From the NCBI RefSeq assembly GCF_036784765.1, contig NZ_CP136651.1:1-64000 (forward strand): a stretch of DNA of 64,000 bases. Direction: 5' to 3'. Shown one piece after another: positions 37,724-45,915 of the stretch (the stretch's first letter is position 1; each line of letters starts with the position of its first letter). Below the pieces are notes generated by a model. The model saw nothing but the letters and a program-made list of their open reading frames with translations. It had not been told where the DNA came from and did no database searches. The position numbers and the translations under genes were made by a program. Origin of the DNA: Novosphingobium sp. ZN18A2 (GTDB lineage: Bacteria; Pseudomonadota; Alphaproteobacteria; Sphingomonadales; Sphingomonadaceae).

Positions 37724-38932
37724 ATGACCGAAGGCACCGACCTGTTCAGCAAGTTCGACCCGCTGATCGAACAGCGCCGCGCCCTGCTCGAAACCGGGAT
37801 GGAAGATCCGTTCGGGCTGGTGATGGAGCGCGTGATCAGCCCCACCGTCGCCATGTGCAACGGGCGCGAGACGATCCTGCTGGGCACGTACAACTACATG
37901 GGCATGACCTTCGATCCCGACGTGATCGAAGCGGGCAAGCAGGCGCTCGACGATTTCGGATCGGGCACCACCGGAAGCCGTGTGCTGAACGGGACTTATG
38001 CCGGCCACAAGGCGGTTGAGCAGGCGCTCTGCGATTTTTACGGCATGGACCACGCGATGGTCTTTTCCACCGGCTACCAGGCCAACCTGGGAATCATCTC
38101 CACCATCGCCGGCAAGGGCGATTACATCGTGCTCGACATCGACAGCCACGCCTCCATCTGGGACGGCTGCAAGATGGGCGATGCCGAAGTGGTGCCGTTC
38201 AGGCACAACGACATAGAGGCGATGGAAAAACGCCTGCGCCGCATCCCGGAAGGCGCGGGCAAGCTGGTGGTGCTGGAAGGCGTCTATTCGATGCTGGGCG
38301 ACATCGCGCCGCTGAAAGAGATGATCGCCATCGCCAAGCAGCATGGCGCGATGGTGCTCGTGGACGAAGCGCATTCGATGGGCTTCATCGGCCCCAACGG
38401 GCGCGGCGTGGCCGAAGAGCAGGGCGTGCTGGACGACGTGGACTTCGTGATCGGCACGTTCTCCAAGTCGGTCGGCACCGTGGGGGGCTTCTGCGTTTCG
38501 AACCACCCGAAGTTCGAGATCATGCGCCTTGTCTGCCGCCCCTATGTGTTCACCGCCAGCCTTCCGCCCAGCGTGGTGGCGACGGCGGCGACGTCCATCC
38601 GCAAGCTGATGCACGCGGGGAACAAGCGCGCGCACCTGTGGGAGAACTCCAAGGTTCTGCACAAGGGCCTGCGCGACGCGGGTTTCCAGCTTGGCACCGA
38701 CGAGCCGCAGAGCGCGATCATCTCTGTCATCATGCCCGATCTTGAGCGCGGCGCCGCGATGTGGGAAGCGCTGCTGAAGGAAGGGCTTTACGTGAACCTT
38801 GCCCGTCCGCCGGCGACCCCCGCGAACATGACGCTGCTGCGCTGTTCGCTCTGCGCGGAGCATTCCGCCGCACAGGTGCAGACGATCATCGGGATGTTCA
38901 CGCGCGCAGGAAAGGCGGTGGGGATCATCTGA
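37724..38932 (+). CDS. spt: Serine palmitoyltransferase
   Basis: PLP-dependent alpha-oxoamine synthase condensing serine with a palmitoyl thioester, the committed step of sphingolipid synthesis. The 402-aa product has GSGTTGSRVLNGTY near the substrate site, DEAHSMGFIGPNGRG (PLP-binding Asp and His) and the Schiff-base lysine in GTFSKSVGTVGG. KBL and HemA relatives lack the upstream ACP partner and differ around the substrate loop. It was the main marker used here to place the window in the Sphingomonadales. Confidence 0.95.
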   Translation: MTEGTDLFSKFDPLIEQRRALLETGMEDPFGLVMERVISPTVAMCNGRETILLGTYNYMGMTFDPDVIEAGKQALDDFGSGTTGSRVLNGTYAGHKAVEQALCDFYGMDHAMVFSTGYQANLGIISTIAGKGDYIVLDIDSHASIWDGCKMGDAEVVPFRHNDIEAMEKRLRRIPEGAGKLVVLEGVYSMLGDIAPLKEMIAIAKQHGAMVLVDEAHSMGFIGPNGRGVAEEQGVLDDVDFVIGTFSKSVGTVGGFCVSNHPKFEIMRLVCRPYVFTASLPPSVVATAATSIRKLMHAGNKRAHLWENSKVLHKGLRDAGFQLGTDEPQSAIISVIMPDLERGAAMWEALLKEGLYVNLARPPATPANMTLLRCSLCAEHSAAQVQTIIGMFTRAGKAVGII

Positions 38933-38957
38933 CCCCCGCCGCCTCCGGGTTCGCGGC

Positions 38958-39803
38958 TTACGCCGTCGCAGGCGCTGCCGCAGGCTCCTCTCCGTCCGGG
39001 TATTCCTTGTTTTCGGGCACGATCGGCCAGGCAAGCTGCTGGCCCCAGCCCGAAGGCGGAAGGTTTTCCACGCCGAAGCTTTGCGGATAGGTCCGCGTGA
39101 TCTTTGCCGTGCCGAACAGCACGTCCCAGAAGAACAGCAGGTTGCCGAAGTTGCCCTTGTAGTTCACCGCAGGGTCGTCCGCGTGGCGGCCGTGGTGGGC
39201 ATGGTGCGTGGCGGGCGTGGAGATCGTGCGTTCCACCACCCACATCACCGGCGAGAGCCACTTGATGCGATAGAGCGGCTTGTCCCACGCGACATCGGAA
39301 TGTGCGCCGATGATTACCGCCAGCTTGACCACCAGGTATCCGGCATAGACCCAGCCGAGGCCCAGATAGACCAGCACCGCCGAAATCCAGATCCCCGGCA
39401 TCATCGCGTAATAGAACAGGTTGTTCCGGTAGGTGAGCCGGATGCTCATATACCGTGCATCGTGATGCGCGCGGTGGAGGTTATAAAGCCAGTGCGTGGA
39501 ATGGCTGGCGCGGTGCCACCAGTACTGGGTCAGATCGTCCCCGATCACGAACAGCAGGATCGCCGCGAATACGTTGAGGTTCGAAAGTACGCCCTGCCAT
39601 TCGGGGGCGAGCGCGCCCATGCCCAGGCTGACACCGGCGATGATCGCGGGCTGGGTGAACATCAGCAGCATCACGCCGCCCACGATTTCGACAATCGCGT
39701 CGTCGCGCGTCTGTTCGGGTTTTGAAAGGAGATCCGACCGCAGGAATTCCAGCAGGCCGAAACCGATATAGATGGCGATGATCACCAGCGTGGACGTTGG
39801 CAT
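38958..39803 (-). CDS. Sterol desaturase / fatty acid hydroxylase superfamily protein
   Basis: A 281-aa integral membrane di-iron enzyme. The His boxes are visible: WWHRASHSTHWLYNLHRAHHDARYM (HxxxH and HxxHH) and THHAHHGRHADD (HHxHH). It is convergent with the SPT gene, so a role in hydroxylating the sphingoid base or its fatty acid is likely but inferred. The C-terminal tail is Pro/Glu/Ala rich. It is divergent from the Crp/Fnr regulator with 61 bp between starts. Confidence 0.88.
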   Translation of the reverse strand: MPTSTLVIIAIYIGFGLLEFLRSDLLSKPEQTRDDAIVEIVGGVMLLMFTQPAIIAGVSLGMGALAPEWQGVLSNLNVFAAILLFVIGDDLTQYWWHRASHSTHWLYNLHRAHHDARYMSIRLTYRNNLFYYAMMPGIWISAVLVYLGLGWVYAGYLVVKLAVIIGAHSDVAWDKPLYRIKWLSPVMWVVERTISTPATHHAHHGRHADDPAVNYKGNFGNLLFFWDVLFGTAKITRTYPQSFGVENLPPSGWGQQLAWPIVPENKEYPDGEEPAAAPATA

Positions 39804-39864
39804 GGTCTCTCCGAAAGATTTTTTCTTGCCTTGCCTCTGCCGTAGCGTCAGTTCTTGCAACAGA

Positions 39865-40563
39865 ATGCCAAAAACCTTGCAATTGGATTCCCCCGAAACC
39901 TCCACGCGCCCGTTCAGCGCGCCAACGCTTTTCGCGCAGCTTCCGCCCGATGCGCAGGCGCGACTGCGCGGCCCGGCGCCGCGCCGCCGCTTCGCCGACG
40001 GCGAACTGGTGCAGCAGCGGGGGGACGAAAGCGCGGGCTTCTGGCTGATAGAGCGCGGGCAGGTGCGGCTGGGCCAGTTTTCGCAGCACGGCACGTTCAG
40101 CGCGGTTTCGCAGGTCGGCCCCGGTGACAGCTTCGGCGAACTTGCGCTGCTGGCCGGGCGGCGGCGCATCGTGGACGGCTATGCGGTGGGGCAGGCCGAA
40201 CTCCTGTGGATCGACGGCCCGTCCTACGAAGCGGAGCTTGCCGCCGATCCCGCGGCGATGCGCAAGCAACTGGCCACCCTTTCGATAGAGCTTCAGGAGT
40301 TCATCGATTTCGTCGCCATCCTGCAGCGCGGAGACGCGGGCGCGCGCATCGCGCATTTCCTTGCCAACCTGTCGCGCGACAAGTCGCTGCCGTGCGCGGT
40401 GCGGATGACCCAGCAAGACCTTGCCGAACTTGTCGGCGCAACGCGAATGACGGTGAGCACGGTGCTTGCCCGGCTGGAAGCGAACGGCGCCATCCGGCGC
40501 GGCTACCGCGTGATCGAAGTGACAGACCCCGCGCTTCTGCGCGACCTTGCGGAGCGCGAATGA
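39865..40563 (+). CDS. Crp/Fnr family transcriptional regulator
   Basis: A 232-aa regulator with an N-terminal cyclic-nucleotide-binding beta-barrel (QVRLGQFSQHGTFSAVSQVGPGDSFGELALLAGRRR, about 60-110) and a C-terminal winged helix (MTQQDLAELVGATRMTVSTVLARLEANGAIRR, about 180-215). It lacks the N-terminal Cys cluster of Fnr, so it does not look like an oxygen sensor. Its divergent promoter region with the hydroxylase gene suggests it may control that gene. The ATG at 39865 starts before the conserved fold. Confidence 0.9.
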   Translation: MPKTLQLDSPETSTRPFSAPTLFAQLPPDAQARLRGPAPRRRFADGELVQQRGDESAGFWLIERGQVRLGQFSQHGTFSAVSQVGPGDSFGELALLAGRRRIVDGYAVGQAELLWIDGPSYEAELAADPAAMRKQLATLSIELQEFIDFVAILQRGDAGARIAHFLANLSRDKSLPCAVRMTQQDLAELVGATRMTVSTVLARLEANGAIRRGYRVIEVTDPALLRDLAERE

Positions 40564-40587
40564 CCGGGTGATCCGCGTCGGCGCAAA

Positions 40588-41238
40588 TCAGCCCAGTGGA
40601 TCGGTTTCCGTTCCGGTCGATCCTTGCGCTGCCTTGGCGCGGCGGAATCCCTCACGCCGGGTCAGGCGATCGAAATAGGCAGCCATGCCCGGCGTCACCT
40701 GCTCGGCCAGCCCGATCGACTGCGCCAGCATGACCGCATAGCCAACCGATATATCCGCCATCGTGAAGCGCCCCGCGCAGGCATATTCCGTGCCCATCAT
40801 CGTTTCGGCGTTGCGCAGGCGCGATCCGAACCATTGCGCATAGTCTTCCGCCGCTTGCGCCACGCGCCGATCTGGCGGCTCCATCCGGGTGTAGCGCAAG
40901 TGGATCGTCTGCGGGAAGGTAAGCGTCGCCTCGCCCATGTGCAGAAAGTTGAGATACGGCGCATAATCCGCCTCGTCCGCCGCAACGGCAAGGTCGCTCG
41001 GCCCGAAGCGGGTGGCCAGGAAATGCGGGATCGCCGCGCTTTCGGTCATCAGCTTGCCGTCGACCACCATCGCCGGAACGGTGCCCAGCGGGTTGATGTC
41101 GCGATATCCGTCGACCCGCGCGCGCGGCGGGAAGGGCATCAGTTCCAGGTCATAGGGCAGGCCCATTTCCTCCAGCGCCCAGAGCGCGCGGAACGAGCGC
41201 GCATCGCGGCAATGATAAAGGCGGATCGATCCGTTCAT
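40588..41238 (-). CDS. Glutathione S-transferase family protein
   Basis: A 216-aa GST. The N-terminal thioredoxin-like domain includes IRLYHCRDARSFRALWALEEMGLPYDLELM, the cis-Pro in GTVPAMVVDG and the glutathione-binding LMTESAAIPHFLA (E-S motif). The C-terminal helical domain contains FTMADISVGYAVMLAQ, the N-capping motif. No substrate or pathway is indicated by the neighbours; it lies 24 bp past the convergent Crp/Fnr gene. Confidence 0.9.
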   Translation of the reverse strand: MNGSIRLYHCRDARSFRALWALEEMGLPYDLELMPFPPRARVDGYRDINPLGTVPAMVVDGKLMTESAAIPHFLATRFGPSDLAVAADEADYAPYLNFLHMGEATLTFPQTIHLRYTRMEPPDRRVAQAAEDYAQWFGSRLRNAETMMGTEYACAGRFTMADISVGYAVMLAQSIGLAEQVTPGMAAYFDRLTRREGFRRAKAAQGSTGTETDPLG

Positions 41239-41257
41239 CCCCGTCGCCCCATCCCCG

Positions 41258-41896
41258 TTACCCCAATGTCGCCATCGTCGCGCTTTCGCATTTCGCTTCG
41301 GTCTTGTGCCCGCTTCCGCCCAGCAGCGTGAGCACAAGGAAGCCGCCGACCACCAGGACCACGAAGCCCGCGGTGACGAGCGCGAGATACTTGTCGATGA
41401 AGGCCTTGATCGGCGCGCCAAACAGGCGGAACAGCACGCCCACGATCATGAAACTGATCGAACGGCTGACAAGGCTCGCCAGGATGAACGGCACGATCGG
41501 CATGGCGATGAAGCCGGCGGTGATCGTCAACAGCTTGAACGGGATGGGCGTGGCGCCCTTGATCATGATGATCTCGGCCCCGTATTCGCGCAGATAGCAC
41601 GCCGCCTTGGGAAAGCTGTCGGTCAGGTGCAGCGCGGCGAGCAGCTGGGTGCCCACGCTGTCGTACAGGAAATGCCCGATCGCATAGCCCAGCAGGCCGC
41701 CGGTGACCGAGGCCAGCGTGGCGATCGCGGCAAAGCGGATCGCTTTTTTCGGTTCTGCCAGGCACATCAGGCCCAGCAGCGGGTGCGGCGGGATCGGGAA
41801 GAAGCTGGCTTCCACGAAGGCGAACAGCGCCAGCCACCATTCGGCGTGCGGGTGCGACGCCTTGGCCATGGTCCAATTGTATAGGCGGCGCAGCAT
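41258..41896 (-). CDS. YqaA family membrane protein (SNARE-associated/VTT domain)
   Basis: A 212-aa inner-membrane protein of the YqaA/DedA superfamily: MLRRLYNWTMAKASHPHAEWWLALFAFVEASFFPIPPHPLLG at the start, a GGLLGYAIGHFLYD segment, and KGATPIPFKLLTITAG, the conserved re-entrant loop. DedA relatives are lipid scramblases or undecaprenyl-phosphate translocases; this subgroup is uncharacterised. The ATG at 41896 was preferred over 41908 because the family begins with the basic LRRLYNW segment. Confidence 0.88.
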   Translation of the reverse strand: MLRRLYNWTMAKASHPHAEWWLALFAFVEASFFPIPPHPLLGLMCLAEPKKAIRFAAIATLASVTGGLLGYAIGHFLYDSVGTQLLAALHLTDSFPKAACYLREYGAEIIMIKGATPIPFKLLTITAGFIAMPIVPFILASLVSRSISFMIVGVLFRLFGAPIKAFIDKYLALVTAGFVVLVVGGFLVLTLLGGSGHKTEAKCESATMATLG

Positions 41897-41997
41897 AAGG
41901 CCCGGCAACTCCCCGTAAATCGGTGCGCCGCGCTGCTTAGGCGAACCGGCCGCAAAGCGCCAGCGTCAATCGTATTAACCTATTTGGCACTTTTATC

Positions 41998-42026
41998 TTG
42001 ACATCGTGACACTGTTTGGTTAGGTA
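41998..42026 (+). promoter_or_regulatory. Candidate promoter of the GTA cluster
   Basis: TTGACA (41998-42003) followed after 17 bp by TAGGTA (42021-42026) gives a perfect -35 box with optimal spacing but a weak -10. It lies 78 bp upstream of the first GTA gene in a locally AT-rich stretch. It is the only promoter-like sequence before the long run of plus-strand GTA genes. Confidence 0.45.
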
Positions 42027-42103
42027 AGACGAACATCGCGATAGAGCGAGTCGCCGCCGGGCAACTCGCCTCCAGCGTCATCCCCCAAAGGACTGTCCCC
42101 AGC

Positions 42104-42598
42104 ATGACCCAGCCGAAGCGCACGCCCTCCGGCGTGAAGCGTGCTGCCGCGCGCACAAAGATCACCCCCGCGCAAAAGGAAGCTGGCGGCGAAGGTTCGA
42201 TCAACAAGCACTGGCGAACCTATTTCCTGCAGGAACTGGCGATGACGTCTAACGTGACGGCCAGCGCCGCCGCCGCCGGCGTTTCGCCCAGCCGCGCCTA
42301 CAAAGCCCGGCGCGAACACGCAGACTTCGCCGCGCAATGGCGCGCCGCCCTGTACGAAGGGTACGAACACCTTGAGATGGAGGTGCTTGCCTATCTGCGC
42401 GGCAATGCGCCGGACAAGAAGATCGACGTTGCCAACGCCATCCGCCTTCTGGCCGCGCACCGCGAAACGGTGGCCCGGATGCGTGCGCTGGAAGAGGACG
42501 GAGACGAACAGGCCGTGCTCGATTCGATCGACGCGATGATCGATGCGATGCGCCAGCGCAGCCAGCAGAACGCGGCGGAAAGCGGCGATGACATCTGA
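42104..42598 (+). CDS. GTA small terminase-like protein (gp1)
   Basis: A 164-aa protein with a basic N-terminus and a helix-turn-helix-like segment (NVTASAAAAGVSPSRAYKARREHADFAAQW), typical of phage small terminases that recognise DNA for packaging. The C-terminal half is helical and acidic. As the first gene in the cluster directly before the large terminase, it corresponds to gp1 of alphaproteobacterial GTAs. It overlaps the terminase start by 11 bp. Confidence 0.85.
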   Translation: MTQPKRTPSGVKRAAARTKITPAQKEAGGEGSINKHWRTYFLQELAMTSNVTASAAAAGVSPSRAYKARREHADFAAQWRAALYEGYEHLEMEVLAYLRGNAPDKKIDVANAIRLLAAHRETVARMRALEEDGDEQAVLDSIDAMIDAMRQRSQQNAAESGDDI

Positions 42599-43907
42599 AT
42601 CGCGGCGCGAGTGGCTGGAAAACCTGCCTGTCGCAGATCTCCGCCGCGCGCTTTGGAATATGAGCCCGCGCCAGCGCCGATCCATCCGCCATCACTGGCA
42701 CTTGTGGGCGCACGAAGGTCAGTTACCCCCGCCCGGCGCCTGGCACTGCTGGCTGATCATGGCGGGACGCGGCTTCGGCAAGACGAGGGCCGGGGCCGAA
42801 TGGGTACGCGCCGTGGCGGAACGCGATCCGGCGGCGCGCATCGCGCTGGTCGGCGCGTCGCTTGGCGAAGTGCGCAGCGTGCAGGTGGAAGGCGAAAGCG
42901 GCATCCTTGCCGTCTCTCCGTGGCGGCGGCGGCCGAAGTTCGAACCTTCGCGGCGCCTTCTGGTGTGGCCCAACGGTGCGGAGGCGCGGCTCTATTCGGC
43001 GGGCGAACCCGAATCCCTGCGCGGTCCGCAGCACAGCCATGCGTGGTGCGACGAGATCGCCAAATGGGATAATTCGGGCGGAAGGGCCGGTTCGGCCTGG
43101 GACAACATGCAGTTCGGATTGCGGCTTGGCGCATGGCCGCGCGTTATGGCGACAACCACGCCGCGCGCCGTGCCGCTGCTGCGCCGGATACTGGATGACA
43201 GGCACGCCGTCGTCACGCGCGGCGCGACCGGGGCGAACAGTCGCAACCTTCCGCCCGCCTTCATGCGCGCGGTGCGCCGCCAGTTCGCGGGAACGAAGCT
43301 GGGCCGGCAGGAACTGGACGGCGAATTGATAGAGGACATCGAAGGCGCGCTGTGGAGCCGCGCGCTGATCGAACGGACCCGCGAAAACGGCTCACCGCCG
43401 CTCACCCGCGTGGTGATCGGCGTCGATCCCCCGGCCAGCGCCGATGGCGACGCCTGCGGGATCGTGGCGGTGGGGCTCGGCGAAGACAGGGTGGCGCACG
43501 TGCTTGCGGACCTCTCCGTCGAACGGCCGAGCCCCGAAACCTGGGCCCGCGCCGTGGCGGACGGGGCCGCCCAGTGGCAGGCGGATCGTGTCGTGGCCGA
43601 AGCCAATCAGGGCGGCGCGATGGTGGAAAGCGTGCTGCGCGCCGCCGACGCCGTGCTGCCGCTGCGCCTTGTCCACGCCAGCCGTGGAAAGGCCGCGCGG
43701 GCAGAGCCTGTCGCCGCGCTCTACGAAGCGGGCCGCGTGCGCCATGCCGGTACGTTCCCGGCGCTGGAAGACCAGCTTTGCGGCCTGATGCCGGGCGGCG
43801 AATATCGCGGCCCCACCCGCTCCCCCGACCGCGCCGACGCGGCGGTATGGGCGCTGACCGAACTGATGCTGGGCCGCGCAAACGTGCCGCGCATACGGCC
43901 TGCATGA
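42588..43907 (+). CDS. GTA large terminase (gp2)
   Basis: DNA-packaging motor with ATPase and nuclease domains, 439 aa. Walker A is GRGFGKTRAGAEW (60-72) and Walker B plus catalytic carboxylate is AWCDEIAKWD (Asp155-Glu156). The C-terminal nuclease domain starts at VVIGVDPPASADGD (metal Asp) and later has VVAEANQGGAMVESVL and the final acidic SPDRADAAVWAL. The start at 42588 overlaps the previous gene. The order and motif set match GTA/HK97-type terminases. Confidence 0.95.
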   Translation: MTSESRREWLENLPVADLRRALWNMSPRQRRSIRHHWHLWAHEGQLPPPGAWHCWLIMAGRGFGKTRAGAEWVRAVAERDPAARIALVGASLGEVRSVQVEGESGILAVSPWRRRPKFEPSRRLLVWPNGAEARLYSAGEPESLRGPQHSHAWCDEIAKWDNSGGRAGSAWDNMQFGLRLGAWPRVMATTTPRAVPLLRRILDDRHAVVTRGATGANSRNLPPAFMRAVRRQFAGTKLGRQELDGELIEDIEGALWSRALIERTRENGSPPLTRVVIGVDPPASADGDACGIVAVGLGEDRVAHVLADLSVERPSPETWARAVADGAAQWQADRVVAEANQGGAMVESVLRAADAVLPLRLVHASRGKAARAEPVAALYEAGRVRHAGTFPALEDQLCGLMPGGEYRGPTRSPDRADAAVWALTELMLGRANVPRIRPA

Positions 43908-43967
43908 TGTGGCGCCCCTTTGCCGGAGGCGGGGGGCATATCGAAATTTAACCAGAAAGGATCGTGG

Positions 43968-45140
43968 ATGTCCTTCCTCGAAACCCTGTCGGCCGCCTTC
44001 AAGGGTGTGCCGGCGCCCGAGCGGCCGCCATTGGCGCGCAGCTTCGCATCGCCGTGGTTCGCGCCCGACTGGCGCGGCGGCGATGCGCGGCCGTTCCGAT
44101 ACGAACCCGCCGTGCGCGCCGCCTATCTGCGCAATCCGGTAGCGCAACGCGCGGTGCGCATCGTTGCCGAAGGGATTGGCGGCGTTCCGGTCAACGCATC
44201 GGACACGGCGCTGGGCACGCTCGTCTCTGCCACAAGCGGCGGGCAGGCGCTGCTGGAAACGCTGGCCAGCCACCTGCTGCTGCACGGCAACAGTTATATC
44301 CAGGTGTTGCGCGACGCCGCGGGCCACCCGGCGGAACTGTTCGCGCTGCGCCCCGAACGCGTGACCGTGCTGCCCGATGCCACCGGCTGGCCCAGTGCAT
44401 TCCGCTACAAGGTGGGAGAGCGCGTGCTGACCATCCCCGCGCGTGACGATGCGGACCGCGCGAACCTGATCCACGTGCGCGCCTTCCATCCGGCGGACGA
44501 CCACTATGGCGCGGGCTGCCTCGATGCCGCCGACGAAGCGGTGGCAATCCACAACGCGGCATCCGCCTGGAACCTTTCGTTGCTGGAAAACGCGGCGCGG
44601 CCTTCGGGCGCGCTGGTTTACGATCCCGGCGATCCCGGCGCGGCGCTTTCCGCCGACCAGTTCGAGCGGGTGAAGGCGGAGCTGACCGCCGCCTTCGCCG
44701 GACAGGCCAACGCGGGCCGGCCGATGCTGCTGGAAGGCGGGCTGAAATGGCAATCGATGGCGCTGACGCCCGCGGACATGGACTTTGCCACGCTGAAGGC
44801 CGCCGCCGCGCGCGACATCGCGCTGGCATTCGGCGTGCCGCCGATGCTGCTCGGCATTCCGGGCGACAACACCTATTCGAACTACAAGGAAGCCAACCGC
44901 GCGCTGTGGCGGCTTTCGCTGCTGCCCCTGGCGGGCAAGCTGCTTTCCGCGATTGCAGAGGGGCTGGCGGCCGACTTCACCGATGCCGCGCTGTCGGTCG
45001 ATCTGGACCGGGTGCCCGCGCTTGCCGAAGACCGCGAGAAGCTGTGGGCGCAGGTAAGCGGCGCGGACTTTCTTTCCGACGGCGAAAAGCGCGCGATGCT
45101 GGGCCTGCCGCCCCGACCCGCCGCGCAGGTGCAGCCATGA
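43968..45140 (+). CDS. GTA portal protein (gp3)
   Basis: A 390-aa HK97-family portal forming the dodecameric entry ring of the head. It shows RNPVAQRAVRIVAEGIGGVPV near the start (here AYLRNPVAQRAV), LLLHGNSYIQVLRDAAGHPAELFALRP in the middle and YSNYKEANRALWRLSLLPL, the portal clip/stem region. AAAGGA lies 6 nt before the ATG at 43968, the same ribosome binding site form as the capsid gene. Confidence 0.94.
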   Translation: MSFLETLSAAFKGVPAPERPPLARSFASPWFAPDWRGGDARPFRYEPAVRAAYLRNPVAQRAVRIVAEGIGGVPVNASDTALGTLVSATSGGQALLETLASHLLLHGNSYIQVLRDAAGHPAELFALRPERVTVLPDATGWPSAFRYKVGERVLTIPARDDADRANLIHVRAFHPADDHYGAGCLDAADEAVAIHNAASAWNLSLLENAARPSGALVYDPGDPGAALSADQFERVKAELTAAFAGQANAGRPMLLEGGLKWQSMALTPADMDFATLKAAAARDIALAFGVPPMLLGIPGDNTYSNYKEANRALWRLSLLPLAGKLLSAIAEGLAADFTDAALSVDLDRVPALAEDREKLWAQVSGADFLSDGEKRAMLGLPPRPAAQVQP

Positions 45141-45445
45141 CCCGCGCGGAGATGCTCGCCCGCCTGATCGCCCAGGCGGAGAGCGAGGGCGGCGACATGG
45201 TGACGCTTCGCGCCATCGTGGAGGAAGCGACCGGCCTCGGCGCGGAGCGCGTGTTGACGCGGATGGGCCTGGCAGACCCCGGCGCGCCCGACGACCTGAA
45301 CGAACTGCGCGAACTGCTGCGCGCGTGGCGCGACGCCAAGGCCAGCGCGTGGAAGGCGGCAATCGGCTGGGTCGTGCGCGGCGTGCTGGCGCTTCTGCTG
45401 TTTGCCATCGCCGTCCGGCTCGGTTTCGGAGATCTTGTGCAATGA
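45137..45445 (+). CDS. DUF6127 protein in GTA cluster (gp3.5 position)
   Basis: A 102-aa protein with an amphipathic N-terminus (MTRAEMLARLIAQAESEGGDMVTLRAIVEEA) and one C-terminal transmembrane helix (VVRGVLALLLFAIAVRLGF). I assign DUF6127 from memory of sphingomonad GTA clusters. Position between portal and protease matches the small g3.5 gene of the Rhodobacter GTA. A membrane anchor in a head-gene module is unexpected; function is unknown. The start overlaps the portal stop (ATGA). Confidence 0.75.
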   Translation: MTRAEMLARLIAQAESEGGDMVTLRAIVEEATGLGAERVLTRMGLADPGAPDDLNELRELLRAWRDAKASAWKAAIGWVVRGVLALLLFAIAVRLGFGDLVQ

Positions 45446-45876
45446 CAACGCCCACGCCCCTCGCCTCCACGGAAACGCGGCTGGCCGGCTATGCCGCGAT
45501 CTTCGGGCGCCGCGACAATGGCGGCGACACAATCCTGCCCGGCGCCTTTGCGCGCACGCTGGCCAGCCACGCCGCGCGGCACGCGCCGATCCCGCTGTTC
45601 TGGCAGCACCGGCCCGAACAGCAGGTCGGCTGGATCGACCATGCGCAAGAGGATGCGCGCGGGCTGCGGATCGTCGCCCGCCTGACCAATCCCGATGGCG
45701 CAAAGGCCGCGCTGGTCCGCGACGGAACGGTGCGCGGCCTGTCGTTCGGATACCGCGTAACCGCCGCGCGCCGCACGCGCGCCGGGCGCGACATCGTGGC
45801 GGTCGACCTTGTCGAGGTCAGCCTTGTCACCCGGCCGATGCAGCCCTTCGCGCAAGTCCACCTCGTCACCGCCTGA
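45442..45876 (+). CDS. GTA prohead protease (gp4)
   Basis: HK97-type (family S78) serine protease that trims the capsid protein during maturation. The 144-aa product has the family start AGYAAIFGRRDNGGDTILPGAF, His56 in LFWQH, Ser101 in VRGLSFGYR and the C-terminal DLVEVSLVTRPMQPFA. It is coupled to the preceding gene by an ATGA overlap and is followed by the capsid gene. Confidence 0.95.
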   Translation: MTTPTPLASTETRLAGYAAIFGRRDNGGDTILPGAFARTLASHAARHAPIPLFWQHRPEQQVGWIDHAQEDARGLRIVARLTNPDGAKAALVRDGTVRGLSFGYRVTAARRTRAGRDIVAVDLVEVSLVTRPMQPFAQVHLVTA

Positions 45877-45915
45877 TCCCCCCGTTTTTCCCATTCTTCG
45901 CAGAAAGGACCACCA

